64,000 bases of DNA from Psychrobacillus glaciei. GTDB lineage: Bacteria; Bacillota; Bacilli; Bacillales_A; Planococcaceae. The position numbers and the translations under genes are program-made. This document shows, one piece after another, positions 20,616 through 30,052 of the stretch. The DNA lies in NCBI RefSeq assembly GCF_008973485.1, contig NZ_CP031223.1, positions 682,001 through 746,000 on the forward strand, read 5' to 3'. The notes below the pieces were generated by a model. It ran no database searches and had not been told where the DNA came from. It saw only the letters and a program-made list of their open reading frames with translations. The number at the start of each line of letters is the position of its first letter. Positions within the stretch are counted from its first letter, which is position 1.

Positions 20616-20745
20616 CAATCTCACATGGAGTAAATGCTATATTGTGAGATTTGGTTGCTTTGTCGGTTGAATTAATTGCTCATACGGATATTTGGTTGCT
20701 CTTCTATTCTAATTGGTTGCTCCTACAGTTGAAATGGTTGTTATT
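20616..20745. repeat. 21-bp array R2 (boundary plus five TTGGTTGCTC monomers)
   Basis: Monomer cores begin at 20651, 20672, 20692, 20713 and 20734, so spacing is 21, 20, 21, 21. The core is TTGGTTGCTC or close variants, the reverse complement of the core at 12 kb. It is preceded by ATCTCACATGGAGTAAATGC then TATATTGTGAGA, which matches the boundary of the 12-kb array at most positions. The array lies in the 512-base gap between tdk and prfA, behind the tdk terminator. Confidence 0.85.
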
Positions 20746-20797
20746 ATCCATTTATATCCAAAAATTCAACATTGATGCTTCAATCGCACACAGATTT

Positions 20798-20848
20798 AAC
20801 TCTATATTGTGAGATTTGATCTCGGGTTGTTCGAAACTGGTCTCGCTC
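20798..20848. repeat. 21-bp array R2b (partial boundary plus two TTGGTCTC monomers)
   Basis: AACTCTATATTGTGAGATTT repeats the inner half of the boundary element and leads into TTGATCTCGG at 20816 and CTGGTCTCGC at 20837, 21 bp apart. This is the second core class (GAGACCAA on the other strand) joined to the same boundary, which ties the two classes together. Confidence 0.65.
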
Positions 20849-20967
20849 CGCCATTATATGTAAACAAACAACTTACTTTGGAAAGAATAATATAGAAAAA
20901 GTAGCGAGGACGACATTTTTTCTTTATAATAGGAATGATATAGACTTATACGAACGAGGTGAGCTCG

Positions 20968-22047
20968 ATGTTTGATCGATTACAATCGGTAGAAGATCGT
21001 TATGATAAATTAAATGAATTGCTTAGTGACCCAGATGTGGTAAATGATATAAATAAGCTGAGACAATATTCAAAAGAGCAATCGGATTTGCAGGATACAG
21101 TGGACGCGTACCGTGAATACAAAGAGGTCAAAAGTCAACATAAAGATGCAAAATTGATGTTAGATGAAAAGCTTGATGCAGATATGCGGGACATGGTGAA
21201 GGAAGAAGTAAATGATTTGGTAGCTCAAATTGAGGTATTAGAAGAGCGACTTAGACTTTTATTAATACCGAAGGATCCAAATGATGATAAAAACGTTATT
21301 ATGGAGATTCGCGGAGCTGCTGGGGGAGATGAGGCAGCATTATTTGCTGGTAATCTATTCCGTATGTACAGTCGCTACGCGGAAACGCAAAACTGGAAAG
21401 TAGATATTATGGATTCTTCTCCGACAGGTCTTGGTGGTTTCAAAGAAATTATTTTCATGATTAATGGGAATAATGCGTATTCGAAAATGAAATACGAAAA
21501 TGGTGCGCACCGTGTACAGCGTGTTCCGGAAACAGAGTCTGGTGGACGTATTCATACGTCAACGGCTACAGTAGCAGTTCTTCCTGAAGCAGAAGAAGTA
21601 GAAGTGGAAATTCATGAAAAAGATATTCGTACCGATACATTTGCATCTTCTGGTGCGGGTGGACAATCAGTTAATACAACGATGTCCGCTGTTCGTTTGA
21701 CGCATCTTCCAACTGGAATTACAGTTTCGATGCAAGATGAAAAATCGCAAATTAAAAACAAAGAAAAAGCCATGAAAATTCTTCGAGCACGTGTTGCGGA
21801 CAAATTCCGTCAAGAAGCACAAGCGGAATATGATGCTGTCCGAAAATCCGCAGTTGGTACCGGTGACCGCTCCGAACGAATTCGCACATATAACTATCCA
21901 CAAAATCGTGTAACCGATCACCGTATTGGATTAACGATTCAAAAACTCGACCAAATCCTAGAAGGAAAGCTTGATGAAGTAGTCGATGCATTAATATTAG
22001 AAGATCAAGCAGACAAGCTAGAAAGATTGAACGATACCAATGTATAA
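20968..22047 (+). CDS. prfA: Peptide chain release factor 1
   Basis: This 359-residue protein recognises UAA and UAG stop codons and triggers peptide release. The GGQ motif (SGAGGQS) is near residue 230 and is methylated by PrmC; the codon-recognition loop with LPTGI is near residue 248. The N-terminus [19 protein letters not shown] is normal. ATG at 20968 has GAGGTG eight bases ahead; an in-frame GTG at 20959 lies inside that site. It overlaps prmC by eight bases. Confidence 0.96.
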   Translation: MFDRLQSVEDRYDKLNELLSDPDVVNDINKLRQYSKEQSDLQDTVDAYREYKEVKSQHKDAKLMLDEKLDADMRDMVKEEVNDLVAQIEVLEERLRLLLIPKDPNDDKNVIMEIRGAAGGDEAALFAGNLFRMYSRYAETQNWKVDIMDSSPTGLGGFKEIIFMINGNNAYSKMKYENGAHRVQRVPETESGGRIHTSTATVAVLPEAEEVEVEIHEKDIRTDTFASSGAGGQSVNTTMSAVRLTHLPTGITVSMQDEKSQIKNKEKAMKILRARVADKFRQEAQAEYDAVRKSAVGTGDRSERIRTYNYPQNRVTDHRIGLTIQKLDQILEGKLDEVVDALILEDQADKLERLNDTNV

Positions 22048-22897
22048 AACAATTTATGAGGCCCTAAATCGGGCTTCTTCTTTTTTAGAAGAAAACAATC
22101 GAGAAAAAGAAGTAGCTCGTTATTTGTTGCAGTATGTGCTAAAGAAAAACTATTCACAATTGATGTTTGCTATGTACGAGGAGTTATCCGCAGAAAATCT
22201 TCAAATATTTTGGTCATATGTTGAAGAACATGCAACTGGGCGTCCGTTTCAATATATTATTGGACAGGAAACCTTTTACGGTCGAGATTTCTTTGTAGAT
22301 GAAAGCGTCTTAATACCACGACCGGAAACAGAAGAATTAATAGAAGAAGTAAAAAAACGTGTAAAGCCTCTTTTCGAAGCAAATAAAATCCTGCAAATTG
22401 CTGATATTGGTACAGGAAGTGGCGCAATAGCTGTCACTATAAAAAAAGAAATACCTATTGCAAAAGTTACGGCAACGGATATATCCCAACAAGCGCTTGA
22501 AATGGCGATGAAAAATGCGCAGTTATTAGATGCAGAAATTCAATTCAAACTAGGTGATTTACTAGTGCCGCTAGCTGATCAAAAATGGGATATTATCCTA
22601 TCAAATCCACCATACATTGGTCAGCAAGAAGCAGATTCTCTTTCCGATACGGTAATTGATTATGAACCACATTTAGCATTGTTTGCAGAGGAAGAGGGGC
22701 TGCAATTATATCGAAAAATGGTAGAACAGCTACCTTCTATGATGAATATTCCTAGTTTCATTGGCTTTGAGATTGGCTTTGAACAAGGGCCAGCTGTACA
22801 AAGTATGCTGCAAACAGCTTTTCCAGCAGCTCTTGTAGAAATAGTAAAAGACATAAATAAAAAAAATCGTTTTGTTTTTTGTACAATTACTGAATAA
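22040..22897 (+). CDS. prmC: Release factor glutamine methyltransferase
   Basis: This 285-residue S-adenosylmethionine enzyme methylates the GGQ glutamine of release factors. SAM motif [11 protein letters not shown] is in the middle and NPPY, the signature that binds the glutamine, is at 189-192. The gene starts inside the last codons of prfA, its substrate's gene, the usual arrangement. Confidence 0.95.
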   Translation: MYKTIYEALNRASSFLEENNREKEVARYLLQYVLKKNYSQLMFAMYEELSAENLQIFWSYVEEHATGRPFQYIIGQETFYGRDFFVDESVLIPRPETEELIEEVKKRVKPLFEANKILQIADIGTGSGAIAVTIKKEIPIAKVTATDISQQALEMAMKNAQLLDAEIQFKLGDLLVPLADQKWDIILSNPPYIGQQEADSLSDTVIDYEPHLALFAEEEGLQLYRKMVEQLPSMMNIPSFIGFEIGFEQGPAVQSMLQTAFPAALVEIVKDINKKNRFVFCTITE

Positions 22898-22941
22898 GTT
22901 ATGAATCTATTGGTAACAATGTTCCTAAGGGGGAATGTTAT

Positions 22942-23472
22942 ATGTTACCAGATTATGAGATAAAGAGAGCTACTCCAAGAATTGGCAAACAAATAGATGC
23001 TATTATTTTCTTCGTGTGGATGTTACTTCTTATTCAATTTTGTTTGTTTTTCTTATTTCAATCGACCGATCAAGCAGATGGACTACGTTTTCGATTGATC
23101 GCAAATAGTAATACAATGGAAGACCAACAGGTAAAGAATGAAGTGAAAAATAATATTGAGCCTCTTTTGATTCAATATCAAAATAATCCACAAAGTTATG
23201 CAGAACTTGAACAAGTTGTGGATAAGTTATCAGAAAAGTTTGAACAAAAAATTTATTTATCCACAGGCTTGGCTTTATTTCCACCAAAAGTGTGGAATCA
23301 AGGAATAGCAGCACAAACAAATGTGGAATCTGTTGTGATAACAATTGGGAGTGGCCGCGGCGATAACTGGTGGTGTGCACTGTTTCCAAAAGTATGCTAC
23401 AAAGAAGAAGTAGTGAAAGAGAAGCCAAAGTTTTGGATATGGGAATGGTTAAAAAAGAAGTTTTCCACATAA
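22942..23472 (+). CDS. spoIIR: Stage II sporulation protein R
   Basis: This 176-residue protein is the forespore signal, made under sigma-F, that triggers SpoIIGA to process pro-sigma-E in the mother cell. It has an N-terminal membrane/signal segment (IIFFVWMLLLIQFCLFFLF, about residues 24-42), then RFRLIANSNTMEDQ and the conserved GSGRGDNWWCALFP near residue 135. AAGGGGGAATG precedes the ATG. Several DnaA boxes fall inside its 3' half. Confidence 0.93.
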   Translation: MLPDYEIKRATPRIGKQIDAIIFFVWMLLLIQFCLFFLFQSTDQADGLRFRLIANSNTMEDQQVKNEVKNNIEPLLIQYQNNPQSYAELEQVVDKLSEKFEQKIYLSTGLALFPPKVWNQGIAAQTNVESVVITIGSGRGDNWWCALFPKVCYKEEVVKEKPKFWIWEWLKKKFST

Positions 23473-23599
23473 TTATCCACAAAAAGAAGAAAGTTATCAA
23501 CAAATTGTGCATAAGTGGGATAGAAAGGAGAGAAAACGACATGAAAACACAAATTGCGAGTGTGGATAACTTATCCACAGAAGAACAAAGTTATACACA
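23184..23599. promoter_or_regulatory. DnaA-box cluster across spoIIR and the start of tsaC
   Basis: Ten 9-mers match TTATNCACA exactly or with one mismatch: 23184-23192 (1 mismatch), 23217-23225 (reverse), 23257-23265, 23461-23469 (1 mismatch), 23473-23481, 23494-23502 (1 mismatch), 23506-23514 (reverse), 23561-23569 (reverse), 23571-23579 and 23591-23599. Seven are exact. In B. subtilis a DnaA-binding cluster lies at ywlC, the tsaC orthologue, and helps restrain replication initiation, so the same site appears kept here. Confidence 0.85.
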
Positions 23600-24569
23600 A
23601 GCAATTGATTTATTAAAAGCAGGAGAAACGGTGGCTTTCCCGACAGAAACTGTATATGGACTAGGTGCTGTTGCAACAAATGAATTAGCGGTAAGTAAAA
23701 TTTTTGAAGCAAAGGGAAGACCACAGGATAATCCACTAATTGTGCACATCGGTGAAATAGAAGAACTCATGTCTTTCACGAAGAATATTCCGCAAATAGC
23801 GAAGGATTGCATGGATGCTTTTTGGCCAGGTCCCCTCACACTTATACTTCCCCTAAAGCCAAATTCACTTGCAAGAAATGTATCAGCTGGATTAGATACA
23901 GTAGGAGTTAGAATGCCTGAACATCCGGTAGCGCTTGAATTGCTTAGACGTTTAAAACTACCAGTTGCTGCTCCGAGTGCGAATAGAAGTGGAAAACCAA
24001 GTCCTACTAAAGCGATGCACGTACTCCACGACTTGAACGGTAAAATCCCTTTAATAGTTGATGGTGGTGCGACAGGTATTGGTTTAGAGTCAACAGTATT
24101 AGATGTTACATCCAAAGTACCAACGATTCTTCGTCCAGGTGGAATCACAAAAGAAATGCTCGAAAAAGTAATCGGACCAGTCAATGAATCAAAACCGACA
24201 GATCATGCAGAAGCACCTCGTGCACCGGGTATGAAATATGCTCACTATGCCCCAAATGCCCCTGTCTATTTAATTGAAAATTCCGAACTAACCGTACGAA
24301 ATGCGGTCGAAAAAATACATAGCGATTCTCAAAAGGTAGTTTTAATCGCACGTGAACAGTACGCTGATATCGAGGTAGATTACTTTTTTTCATTGGGAAA
24401 AGAAAATCAATTACAAGACGCGGCACACTTATTGTATGAAGCACTAAGAAGTTGTGATGAAACAGATGCAGACTTAGTGCTTGTTCCTGTTTTCTTAAAA
24501 GAAGGAGTAGGAACCGCTATTATGAATCGATTAGAAAAAGCTGCAAACGGCAATTGGTATGCTAAGTAA
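23541..24569 (+). CDS. tsaC: L-threonylcarbamoyladenylate synthase (Sua5/YwlC)
   Basis: This 342-residue two-domain Sua5-type protein makes threonylcarbamoyl-AMP for the t6A modification of tRNA at position 37. The N-terminal YrdC domain has VAFPTETVYGLG and KGRPQDNPLIVH; APSANRSGKPSPT is the nucleotide site. The C-terminal Sua5 domain begins after APGMKYAHYAP. ATG at 23541 is chosen for its AAAGGAG site; an upstream frame overlapping spoIIR is not used. The first codons contain three DnaA boxes. Confidence 0.93.
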   Translation: MKTQIASVDNLSTEEQSYTQAIDLLKAGETVAFPTETVYGLGAVATNELAVSKIFEAKGRPQDNPLIVHIGEIEELMSFTKNIPQIAKDCMDAFWPGPLTLILPLKPNSLARNVSAGLDTVGVRMPEHPVALELLRRLKLPVAAPSANRSGKPSPTKAMHVLHDLNGKIPLIVDGGATGIGLESTVLDVTSKVPTILRPGGITKEMLEKVIGPVNESKPTDHAEAPRAPGMKYAHYAPNAPVYLIENSELTVRNAVEKIHSDSQKVVLIAREQYADIEVDYFFSLGKENQLQDAAHLLYEALRSCDETDADLVLVPVFLKEGVGTAIMNRLEKAANGNWYAK

Positions 24570-24692
24570 TTTCAGTTCGCATTGATATTTGACTGATTGC
24601 ATGATGTATTCAATCGATTGTCAATGTTATTTGACCGTTTCAACAATTTTAGTTATGCAAAGGTAAACATTTCTTAAGAGGTATCAGTGTAT

Positions 24693-24749
24693 TCTCTCCT
24701 ATCTATTTGCATATAGTTAAATATGCAAATGGACAGGAGAGATTTTTTT
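24693..24749 (+). terminator. Terminator whose 3' arm holds the mntP ribosome binding site
   Basis: TCTCTCCT (24693-24700) pairs with AGGAGAGA (24735-24742) and ATTTGCATAT (24705-24714) with ATATGCAAAT (24721-24730), with a 4/4-base internal loop and a 6-base terminal loop, then seven T. The AGGAGA of the 3' arm is the mntP Shine-Dalgarno and the T run meets its TTG start. The hairpin could therefore stop transcription and also hide the ribosome binding site. Confidence 0.85.
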
Positions 24750-25251
24750 GTGGCGTGAAATTTTAGCAGGCGTTTTGATGTCTGTAGACGTGCTTATATT
24801 GTTTTCACTTGTATCGTATCGAAAACAAGTTTTTACCATTGCTGCGTGGGTAGCTTCATTACATATGCTTTTCCCTTTAATCGGTTATTACGCTGGAATC
24901 GTTGTGCAAAACTATTTGCAACATGCAAGTCCTTATTTATCTGGAGTTCTTCTTTCGCTAGTTGGTTTACAAATGATTATTACGCAATCTCCTAAACAAG
25001 TTCCGCTATTCTCTCCTTATCTTCTTGCTATGGTTGCAAGTATTGATACCTTTTCAGTAAGTATTTCGTTTGGTATGCTTAAAGTGGAAAAGTTTATATT
25101 TATCTTAAGCGCTGGAATCTTTTCTTTTTTGGCTGTATTTATTGCTCAAAAAGTCATTTTTAAACATGCATTTATGAATCGAGCGATTATTATGCGTCTA
25201 GCTGGACTAGTTCTTTTATTGATGGGAATTCTGACTTTACGAAATATTTAA
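24748..25251 (+). CDS. mntP: Putative manganese efflux pump MntP (YwlD)
   Basis: This 167-residue protein has six predicted membrane segments in two repeats. The family's paired acidic motifs are visible as LMSVDVLILFSLV near residue 12 and VASIDTFSVSISFGM near 98. MntP proteins export Mn2+. The start is TTG at 24748, eight bases after AGGAGA, and lies at the end of a terminator T run. No yybP-ykoY manganese riboswitch is seen in the 180 bases upstream, so control may work through the hairpin. Confidence 0.8.
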   Translation: MWREILAGVLMSVDVLILFSLVSYRKQVFTIAAWVASLHMLFPLIGYYAGIVVQNYLQHASPYLSGVLLSLVGLQMIITQSPKQVPLFSPYLLAMVASIDTFSVSISFGMLKVEKFIFILSAGIFSFLAVFIAQKVIFKHAFMNRAIIMRLAGLVLLLMGILTLRNI

Positions 25252-25307
25252 CAATATTTAAAACATTTATAGGACTAAATATTATATACTAGAGATGGGG
25301 AAATAGA

Positions 25308-25751
25308 ATGAGAAATATATTGTTTGTTTGTACGGGAAATACATGTCGAAGTCCGATAGCAGAGGCGTTATTAAGGGCTCGTTGTTTAGATAATGTGGAA
25401 GTTCGTTCAGCAGGTATTTATGCAATGAACGGAGGAAATATATCTTTAAATGGGCAATTAGTATTAAATAATGCTCTGATACCGTTTGCTCATGAAACAA
25501 CTGCATTAGATGAGCGATTAGTAGATTGGGCAGATCTTATCTTAACGATGACATTTTCTCATAAACAAACAATCGTTCAAGCGTTTCCACATACTAAAAC
25601 CAAAGTGTATATGTACAAAGAGTTTGTAACACCCCAAAATGTACAAGATGTCTCAGATCCTTACGGTGGGGACCTGTGTACATATGAAAACACGTTTCAA
25701 GAAATACTTGCACTGACAGATGAACTAGTGAAAAGACTCCGGGGGGATTAG
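25308..25751 (+). CDS. ywlE: Low-molecular-weight protein arginine phosphatase YwlE
   Basis: This 147-residue member of the low-molecular-weight tyrosine phosphatase fold has the CX5R loop VCTGNTCRS with nucleophile Cys8 and Arg14, and the general acid Asp117 in DPYGG. Thr12 in the loop is the residue that makes B. subtilis YwlE specific for phospho-arginine. It reverses McsB arginine phosphorylation in stress protein turnover. It starts after GATGGGGAAA and ends three bases before the chemoreceptor gene. Confidence 0.9.
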   Translation: MRNILFVCTGNTCRSPIAEALLRARCLDNVEVRSAGIYAMNGGNISLNGQLVLNNALIPFAHETTALDERLVDWADLILTMTFSHKQTIVQAFPHTKTKVYMYKEFVTPQNVQDVSDPYGGDLCTYENTFQEILALTDELVKRLRGD

Positions 25752-25753
25752 GG

Positions 25754-27058
25754 ATGAAAGAGAAAAAGAAGAAGTATTCATTTGGACTACAAAAAAAGAT
25801 TGTATTATTTGTCACCGTTTTAGCTATTATTACATACACAACAAGTGCAATTTTTATAAACTTTATACAACCGCTAATATTTGAAAGTGCAACAAAATCA
25901 TTCAATTTTGAAATAGCTATGTATGCTTTGGGTATTTTTTGGTCGGCTGTACTAGCTTATTTTTTCAGTGGGGTAATTATAAAGCCTTTATTTAATTTAG
26001 AAAAAGTTGCAACCCTTGCTTCAGAAGGGAAAATTGGTGTGGATGTAAATGTGCCAAAATCCAAAGATGAAATTCAATCTGTTGCTATTGCTTTCCAAAC
26101 AATGCTTGTGAACTTAAGAGAAATGGTCCAAAGTATTGAAGATAATTTTGAGAAGACAAATAATACTGTCCAGCAATTATCGGAACAATCGTCTGGTGCT
26201 TCTGTGCAAGCTGAAGCAATCGCCCATACAATTGCGCAAATTTCACAAGGCGCAGAACAATCGGCTGTAGCAGTGCAAGAAACTGCGGAATCAGTAGAAG
26301 ATGTAAGAGTGCTTGCATCTGAAGTAAATAAACGTGCAGAAGAATCATCTGTTCAATCCAAGGAAATGATTGCAGGTTTAGCACAAACAACAGATGTTAT
26401 TGAATCACTTGTAAATGGCATTCGAAAAATTGCCTCGGGAAGTGAAGCAGCACTAGGAAATGTACAACAATTGGAAGAGAACGCAGGAAAAGTAGAAAGT
26501 ATTATTCAATTAGTAGGGGATATTGCGGCGCAAACGAATCTACTGGCGCTAAATGCATCCATCGAAGCAGCACGTGCTGGCGAGCATGGAAAAGGTTTTG
26601 CAGTTGTAGCAGAAGAAGTTCGCAAATTAGCGGATGAAAGTGCAAAAGCTGTTCAAGGCATTTCCGAATTAATCCTTGCCATTCAAAAAGATGTGCAAAC
26701 AGTTGTGCAGCAAATGACTAACCAAGTTAGCTTTGCGGTAGGGGAAGCAAAAAGAGTATCTGATACAAACGCAGCAATCGAAGGGATGTCCAATAAAATC
26801 CATAACATGGCTGGGTCTGTTGTCGAAATATCAACACTCATTGAACAACAATTAACTAATATTGAAAGTACTGCTCGTCAATCGCAAGAAGTAGCTGCGA
26901 TTGCAGAAGAAACATCAGCGGGTGCGGAAGAAGTGAGAAGTTCCACAGATGAGCAAGCCCGCTCGATTGAACAAATCGACCATTTATCTGAAGGACTGAA
27001 ACAACAATCGAATGAGCTGTTTAAAGTGATAAGTCAATTTGATCGAACTACACAATAA
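25754..27058 (+). CDS. Methyl-accepting chemotaxis protein with minimal sensor
   Basis: This 434-residue chemoreceptor has two membrane segments close together (about residues 17-38 and 52-74), so little or no extracellular sensor. A HAMP-like region follows ([19 protein letters not shown]), then a long coiled signalling domain with the tip [20 protein letters not shown]. Start ATG follows GGGGGGATTAGG within the end of ywlE, so the two are co-transcribed. B. subtilis has no receptor at this position. The lack of a periplasmic domain suggests it senses within or at the membrane. Confidence 0.9.
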   Translation: MKEKKKKYSFGLQKKIVLFVTVLAIITYTTSAIFINFIQPLIFESATKSFNFEIAMYALGIFWSAVLAYFFSGVIIKPLFNLEKVATLASEGKIGVDVNVPKSKDEIQSVAIAFQTMLVNLREMVQSIEDNFEKTNNTVQQLSEQSSGASVQAEAIAHTIAQISQGAEQSAVAVQETAESVEDVRVLASEVNKRAEESSVQSKEMIAGLAQTTDVIESLVNGIRKIASGSEAALGNVQQLEENAGKVESIIQLVGDIAAQTNLLALNASIEAARAGEHGKGFAVVAEEVRKLADESAKAVQGISELILAIQKDVQTVVQQMTNQVSFAVGEAKRVSDTNAAIEGMSNKIHNMAGSVVEISTLIEQQLTNIESTARQSQEVAAIAEETSAGAEEVRSSTDEQARSIEQIDHLSEGLKQQSNELFKVISQFDRTTQ

Positions 27059-27208
27059 TGGTTCTTGAAGAAAATGTGGCATATTAATGATGTGAATGCG
27101 AATGTGAAAGATAGATTTAATTATTATTGTTCGTGTTTAGTGGTTGTTTAATAAAAAAAACATAGTAGAGTCAGAGAATTGACAGAAATTCGTTCGATTC
27201 TTTGTATT

Positions 27209-27246
27209 AAATACAATTCACTATATGTGAATTGTATTTTTTTATT
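27209..27246 (+). terminator. Terminator after the chemoreceptor gene
   Basis: AAATACAATTCAC pairs with GTGAATTGTATTT around a TATAT centre and is followed by TTTT. Nothing else is recognised in the 238-base gap, apart from the ribosome binding site of rpiB. Confidence 0.85.
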
Positions 27247-27296
27247 CTGAAAAATGGTATGATGAATGAGAATTTAAACAGAAATGAGGGAACGAG

Positions 27297-27737
27297 TTGA
27301 AAATAGCCATTTCTTCCGATCACGGTGGTAATAACCTACGTAAAGAAATTATACAACAGCTAGAAGAGCTTGGACTTTCCTATAAGGACTTCGGTCCAAC
27401 TAATAACGATTCAGTCGATTATCCAGACTATGCGATGCCGGTTACAGAAGGTGTTGCTAGTGGAGATTTTGATCGTGGAATATTAATTTGTGGTACAGGT
27501 ATTGGAATGTCAATTGCAGCAAATAAAGTAAAAGGTATTCGTTGTGCATTAGTACATGATGTGTTTTCTGCAAAAGCAACGAGATGTCATAATGATTCTA
27601 ATGTCCTTGCGATGGGTGAACGAGTAATAGGTCCTGGACTTGCAAGGGAAATCGTTGCAACGTGGCTTGCGCAAGATTTTGAAGGTGGACGCCATGAGCG
27701 TCGTATTGAGAAAATTACTGCATTAGAAAACGCATAA
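27297..27737 (+). CDS. rpiB: Ribose-5-phosphate isomerase B
   Basis: This 146-residue LacAB/RpiB family enzyme interconverts ribose-5-phosphate and ribulose-5-phosphate. It begins MKIAISSDHGG and has catalytic Cys65 in LICGTGIGMSIAANK; RCHNDSNVLAMG follows. TTG at 27297 is the only start giving the normal N-terminus, with GAGGGA ahead. The order ywlE, rpiB (ywlF), ywlG, glyA matches B. subtilis. Confidence 0.93.
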   Translation: MKIAISSDHGGNNLRKEIIQQLEELGLSYKDFGPTNNDSVDYPDYAMPVTEGVASGDFDRGILICGTGIGMSIAANKVKGIRCALVHDVFSAKATRCHNDSNVLAMGERVIGPGLAREIVATWLAQDFEGGRHERRIEKITALENA

Positions 27738-27751
27738 AGAGGTGATTTCGT

Positions 27752-28297
27752 ATGGAAGCAAAACATTTGTGGAAACAACAAATAAAACAGCTTCTATTAG
27801 AAGTGGAGCAGCAAGCAATTTTAAAAGAAAATGATTTATTTGTCATTGGCTGTTCTACTTCTGAAATTATCGGCGAGAAAATTGGTACTGCCGGTGGCAT
27901 AGAAGTAGCGGAAGTTTTATTTGAACCATTACAAGCATTTGCGAATCGACATAAAGTCCACTTAGCATTTCAAGGCTGTGAACATATAAATCGAGCAATT
28001 ACAATGGAAAGAAAAACGCAACTCTTCTATCGATTACCGGAAGTCTCTGTTATTCCAGTTGTTCGCGCAGGAGGTTCTATGTCTGCTTATGCGTACACTC
28101 AATTTCAAGACCCTGTAGTTGTCGAGCATGTGCAAGCACATGCCGGTATTGATATAGGACAAACCCTAATCGGCATGCAGTTGCAACCAGTTGCTGTACC
28201 GATTCGCGTGTCCACAAAGCAAATTGGGGGAGCGGTCGTTACGATTGCGAAAACACGTCCGAAGCTAATTGGTGGAGAGCGTGCATTTTACGGATGA
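27752..28297 (+). CDS. ywlG: TIGR01440/DUF436 family protein YwlG
   Basis: This 181-residue member of a conserved Firmicutes family has no agreed function. Visible features are [16 protein letters not shown] at about residues 29-44, [10 protein letters not shown] near 73, and [13 protein letters not shown]. It is placed between rpiB and glyA as in B. subtilis, and its stop overlaps an upstream ATG of the glyA frame. Co-occurrence with glyA is widespread, but no function should be inferred from that alone. Confidence 0.85.
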   Translation: MEAKHLWKQQIKQLLLEVEQQAILKENDLFVIGCSTSEIIGEKIGTAGGIEVAEVLFEPLQAFANRHKVHLAFQGCEHINRAITMERKTQLFYRLPEVSVIPVVRAGGSMSAYAYTQFQDPVVVEHVQAHAGIDIGQTLIGMQLQPVAVPIRVSTKQIGGAVVTIAKTRPKLIGGERAFYG

Positions 28298-28317
28298 TAT
28301 TGGAGGAGGAACTAAAA

Positions 28318-29553
28318 GTGGAGAAAATTTTATCACAAGATCCAGCAGTATATGAAGCTATGCTGGCGGAGAAAAAACGTCAACAAGCTAATATTGAGTT
28401 AATCGCGTCAGAAAATTTCGTATCCGAAGCAGTTATGGAAGCACAAGGATCGGTACTTACGAATAAATATGCAGAAGGCTACCCAGGTAAACGCTACTAT
28501 GGTGGTTGTGAGTATGTAGATATAGTGGAAAATATTGCTCGTGATCGTTTGAAAGAAATTTTTGGAGCAGAACATGCAAATGTACAGCCACATTCAGGCT
28601 CACAAGCAAATATGGCAGTATACATGACTGCTTTACAACCTGGTGACACGATATTAGGTATGAATTTGTCACATGGCGGACATTTAACGCATGGTTCTCC
28701 TGTAAACTTTAGTGGAATTCAATATAACTTCATTGATTATGGTGTAAGTAAAGAAGATGAAACAATCGATTATGAGAACATTCGTGCAATTGCACTAGAA
28801 CATAAACCTAAAATGATCGTTGCTGGAGCAAGTGCGTATTCACGTACCATTGACTTTGCTAAATTCCGTGAAATTGCAGATGAAGTAGGAGCTTACTTAT
28901 TTGTTGATATGGCGCATATTGCAGGTCTTGTTGCTGCAGGACTTCATCCAAACCCAGTACCACATGCTCATTTTGTCACTTCAACTACACATAAAACATT
29001 GCGCGGACCTCGTGGAGGATTAATCTTAACAACAGAAGAATTTGCTAAGAAAATTGATAAAACGATTTTCCCGGGAATTCAAGGTGGTCCACTAATGCAT
29101 GTTATCGCTGCAAAAGCCGTAGCGTTTGGTGAAGCACAACAACCTGGATTTAAAGAATATCAAGCGCAAGTAATTGCTAACGCTAAAACACTAGCAGATA
29201 GTTTAACAGATGAAGGTATTCGCATTGTATCTGGTGGGACGGACAATCACGTGATGTTATTGGATGTTTCAGCTTTAGGATTAACTGGTAAAGTAGCTGA
29301 ACATGTCCTTGACGAAGTTGGAATTACAGTAAATAAAAATACTATTCCTTTTGATACAGCAAGTCCATTTATCACATCTGGCGTTCGTATAGGTACACCA
29401 GCTGTGACAACGCGTGGATTTAAAGAGGAAGAAATGAAAGAAATCGCTATTATTATTGCAAAACTATTGAAAAACCACGAAGATGAGGCAATCCTAAAAG
29501 AATCGAAAGATAGAGTTGCTGCATTAACTTCTAAGTTTCCTTTATATAGTTAA
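28318..29553 (+). CDS. glyA: Serine hydroxymethyltransferase
   Basis: This 411-residue pyridoxal-phosphate enzyme converts serine plus tetrahydrofolate to glycine and 5,10-methylene-THF, the main source of one-carbon units. The cofactor lysine is Lys226 in [30 protein letters not shown] is near the N-terminus. GTG at 28318 is chosen because GGAGGAGG lies seven bases ahead; an in-frame ATG at 28294 precedes that site. A terminator follows. Confidence 0.95.
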   Translation: MEKILSQDPAVYEAMLAEKKRQQANIELIASENFVSEAVMEAQGSVLTNKYAEGYPGKRYYGGCEYVDIVENIARDRLKEIFGAEHANVQPHSGSQANMAVYMTALQPGDTILGMNLSHGGHLTHGSPVNFSGIQYNFIDYGVSKEDETIDYENIRAIALEHKPKMIVAGASAYSRTIDFAKFREIADEVGAYLFVDMAHIAGLVAAGLHPNPVPHAHFVTSTTHKTLRGPRGGLILTTEEFAKKIDKTIFPGIQGGPLMHVIAAKAVAFGEAQQPGFKEYQAQVIANAKTLADSLTDEGIRIVSGGTDNHVMLLDVSALGLTGKVAEHVLDEVGITVNKNTIPFDTASPFITSGVRIGTPAVTTRGFKEEEMKEIAIIIAKLLKNHEDEAILKESKDRVAALTSKFPLYS

Positions 29554-29566
29554 TAATTTAATAGTT

Positions 29567-29602
29567 AAAAGCTACTTTTCGTTGAGAAAAGTAGCTTTTT
29601 TA
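29567..29602 (+). terminator. Terminator after glyA
   Basis: AAAAGCTACTTTTC pairs with GAAAAGTAGCTTTT, followed by more T. The stem is near perfect. Confidence 0.9.
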
Positions 29603-29605
29603 TGT

Positions 29606-29690
29606 GGGTATCCTTATTCGGATACCCGTTTGAGTTAATCTCGGGTTAGAAGGAATTGGTCTCACCTTCGGATAAATTGGTCTCGAAGTT
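29606..29690. repeat. Small hairpin and 21-bp array R3 (three TTGGTCTC monomers)
   Basis: GGGTATCC/GGATACCC (29607-29628) forms an 8-bp stem. Cores TTAATCTCGG at 29635, TTGGTCTCAC at 29656 and TTGGTCTCGA at 29677 follow at exact 21-bp spacing. This is the GAGACCAA class on the reverse strand, in the 547-base gap between glyA and upp. Confidence 0.75.
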
Positions 29691-29825
29691 CCATTTAGTG
29701 TAAAAAAATTCTCCAGTTGAGCGGCTCAGGATTTCTAAAAAGACGTCTTGGACAATGAAAAAGAGTAATTCCAATAAATTTGTTAATAAATAATCGCTCT
29801 TATGCAAGCTTCTCGCAAAAAAAAA

Positions 29826-29858
29826 TGAGCTCCTGCGACTGCAGTGGCTCGTTTTATA
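29826..29858 (+). other. Terminator-like hairpin with no gene ahead of it
   Basis: GAGC-tc-CTGC pairs with GCAG-tg-GCTC and is followed by GTTTTAT. There is no reading frame before it, so it could be a relic or mark the end of an unannotated small RNA. The rest of 29690-30050 shows nothing else recognisable. Confidence 0.3.
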
Positions 29859-30052
29859 GAAGATTCTCTTTTCTTGCGAATTGTAGTTATCATTTTTGGG
29901 CAATATAATGGTAATTGAGATTTAATTAAAAAATATTTGAGAAAAGTTAGTTATTTAATTGGTCAAGATTTTTATTTTAACAAACTGATGACGCCAAAGA
30001 AATAGACGCAATAGTAAGAACGGGGGATTGCTAGTATATCACCCGCGATTTT

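Noticed and set aside
23370-23540. Longer start for tsaC overlapping spoIIR
   Set aside because: The product would gain 57 residues with no homology, while ATG 23541 has a strong ribosome binding site.
23184-23599. Chromosomal replication origin
   Set aside because: DnaA boxes are many, but dnaA/dnaN and an AT-rich unwinding element are absent, and a DnaA cluster at this gene is known in B. subtilis.
24582-24640. Another 21-bp array before mntP (TTTGACTG, TTCAATCG, TTTGACCG)
   Set aside because: Two of the units are 42 bp apart, but the cores do not match the family and the series does not continue.
24570-24692. yybP-ykoY manganese riboswitch before mntP
   Set aside because: None of the conserved loop sequences of that riboswitch could be found.
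29603-30050. T-box or other riboswitch in the gap between glyA and upp
   Set aside because: No T-box motif, purine or other aptamer signature was seen; only a small hairpin, a three-monomer array and one terminator-like hairpin.
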